47,179 nt of DNA, taken from Candidatus Zixiibacteriota bacterium. Lineage in GTDB: Bacteria > Zixibacteria > MSB-5A5 > GN15 > FEB-12. This document shows, in pieces, positions 46,397-47,179 of the stretch. The DNA lies in contig JAJRXM010000067.1 of the NCBI GenBank assembly GCA_024276275.1, positions 1 through 47,179 of the forward strand. The letters are read 5' to 3'. Under the pieces are notes generated by a model. That model saw only the letters and a list, made by a program, of their open reading frames with translations. It was not told the origin of the DNA and did not search any database. Position 1 is the first letter of the stretch; the number at the start of each line of letters is the position of its first letter. A program made the position numbers and the translations under genes.

Positions 46397-47179
46397 TCAG
46401 TCATTATCACTATCACCGGAATACGGACATGAAGGAGCAGGCCCTCCGCCAAACATATATGATACCATCGAAACTAAATCAGAAATATCTACAACGCCAT
46501 CACCATTAAAATCACATCCGTTTTCACAGCACGATACTGGCAGGTTTCCAATAGTTACAACAAACGCTTCTGCATCACTAAATGCAGTACCTAAATCAGC
46601 AACAACACCGTTATAAACAGTAGCTATAACAGTATAGAAAATAATTGTATCGGAAGCTCCTAAATTAAAAGATGGCTGATAACAGATAACCATGTGCTGA
46701 TCAGTTAGAGCAGTTTCAGTTGTAAAGCCTGAGTTTTCCATATTGTTCCAAAGTTGACCCGGAATGAAGTTACCATTCGGGAATACAAAGGAATCATTAC
46801 GAGCTGTATAAGCTGAATATAGAGAAGTAGCATTATCAATGCCGTTGAGAGTAGATTTCAAGAATTTCATACCTCCGAAACGTGCATCTGAATCAACACA
46901 TGCTGTATCTATATTATACTCAGCACCGACTTGATAAATGTATTCACCGACAACATCAAAACCAGCTCCATTGGCAGCACCTGAATCAGACGGAATATCC
47001 CAGTCAATAGCATCACCGATTCTCAGGTTAGCATGTGCAGCACCGTCGGCTGACCATACTTTAAGTGCTTTAACCATATAGCTGGCACCTGCAGCAGTCG
47101 GAGCATAAAAAGTTTGCTCAAACGCAACAGAAGTATCAGGGTTAGTAAAGACACCAGTAGAATAAGAAGTATATCCGGT
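46397..47179 (-). CDS. Secreted dockerin-like protein, N-terminus outside the window
   Basis: The frame is open from the right edge (47179) to a TGA at 46397-46399. Visible parts are beta-rich segments (LRIGDAIDWDIPSDSG, DARFGGMKFLKSTLNG, PSFNLGASDTIIFYTVIATV). A Cys-rich linker follows, then a dockerin-like calcium loop CDFNGDGVVDISDLVSMVSY and MFGGGPAPSC. The second loop begins DSDND and is cut by the TGA. This style of double-loop C-terminal anchor is common in large secreted proteins of Zixibacteria-type genomes. Function of the body is unknown. It converges with the flavoprotein gene. Confidence 0.85.
   Translation of the reverse strand, partial: TGYTSYSTGVFTNPDTSVAFEQTFYAPTAAGASYMVKALKVWSADGAAHANLRIGDAIDWDIPSDSGAANGAGFDVVGEYIYQVGAEYNIDTACVDSDARFGGMKFLKSTLNGIDNATSLYSAYTARNDSFVFPNGNFIPGQLWNNMENSGFTTETALTDQHMVICYQPSFNLGASDTIIFYTVIATVYNGVVADLGTAFSDAEAFVVTIGNLPVSCCENGCDFNGDGVVDISDLVSMVSYMFGGGPAPSCPYSGDSDND

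Overview
This is an AT-rich bacterial chromosome segment of about 47 kb with closely packed genes on both strands. It contains no transposase, integrase, phage structural gene or CRISPR array. A probable outer-membrane system (SLBB export protein, OmpA-family protein, beta-barrel protein), several lipoproteins, a KdsB-type CMP-sugar synthetase and an rsfS/LytR_C pair point to a Gram-negative. A dockerin-like C-terminus with a 'MFGGGPAP' motif and many large secreted proteins resemble the Zixibacteria/FCB-type lineages. That placement is an inference from protein style, not a measured phylogeny. TTG starts with good Shine-Dalgarno sequences recur (22982, 28433, 35262, 44989).

Layout. 1-3416: a two-component cluster on + (HAMP histidine kinase cut by the left edge, two stand-alone receivers, a receiver-GAF-kinase hybrid). 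3413-8737: housekeeping genes on - (pyrE, acpS, rho, rsfS, LytR_C protein, a secreted protein, a GlmU-like nucleotidyltransferase, panD). A probable 6S-like RNA gene with its own promoter and terminator lies on + between acpS and rho. 8738-10265: panC between palindromic intergenic repeats. 10266-22551: a surface-polysaccharide region (TGS GTPase, two DegT aminotransferases, a MurJ-type flippase, a hexapeptide acyltransferase, a Wzz-like chain-length protein, a Wza-like SLBB protein, two polytopic membrane proteins). 22554-25912: two paralogous lipoproteins, pyrG and a KdsB-like gene. 26306-30139 (+): a degenerate receiver with a palindromic promoter, an aspartyl protease, an outer-membrane barrel and gap. 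30140-33282: a repeat-rich stretch with two unknown proteins. 33283-35781 (+): pgk, tpiA, secG and tRNA-Leu(GAG). 36387-47179: large envelope or secreted proteins (OmpA family, TolB-like lipoprotein, S74 tail-fibre-like protein, dockerin protein cut by the right edge), rubrerythrin, a GyrI-like protein and a BaiN/HI0933 flavoprotein.

The most striking property is a set of premature stop codons in otherwise well-conserved reading frames: the hybrid kinase (1), rho (3), the Wzz-like gene (1), pyrG (1) and the dockerin protein (1), plus a one-base frameshift in a five-base homopolymer in the flippase gene. The reading frame resumes exactly after each stop with family-typical sequence. Each stop can be explained by one G-to-T (or complementary C-to-A) transversion. 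TAA, TAG and TGA all serve as ordinary stops elsewhere in the window, so a global code change is unlikely. Recent pseudogenisation in a G:C-to-T:A mutator, oxidative damage or consensus error, or readthrough remain open. The other notable signals are the 6S-like RNA and several families of palindromic intergenic repeats.
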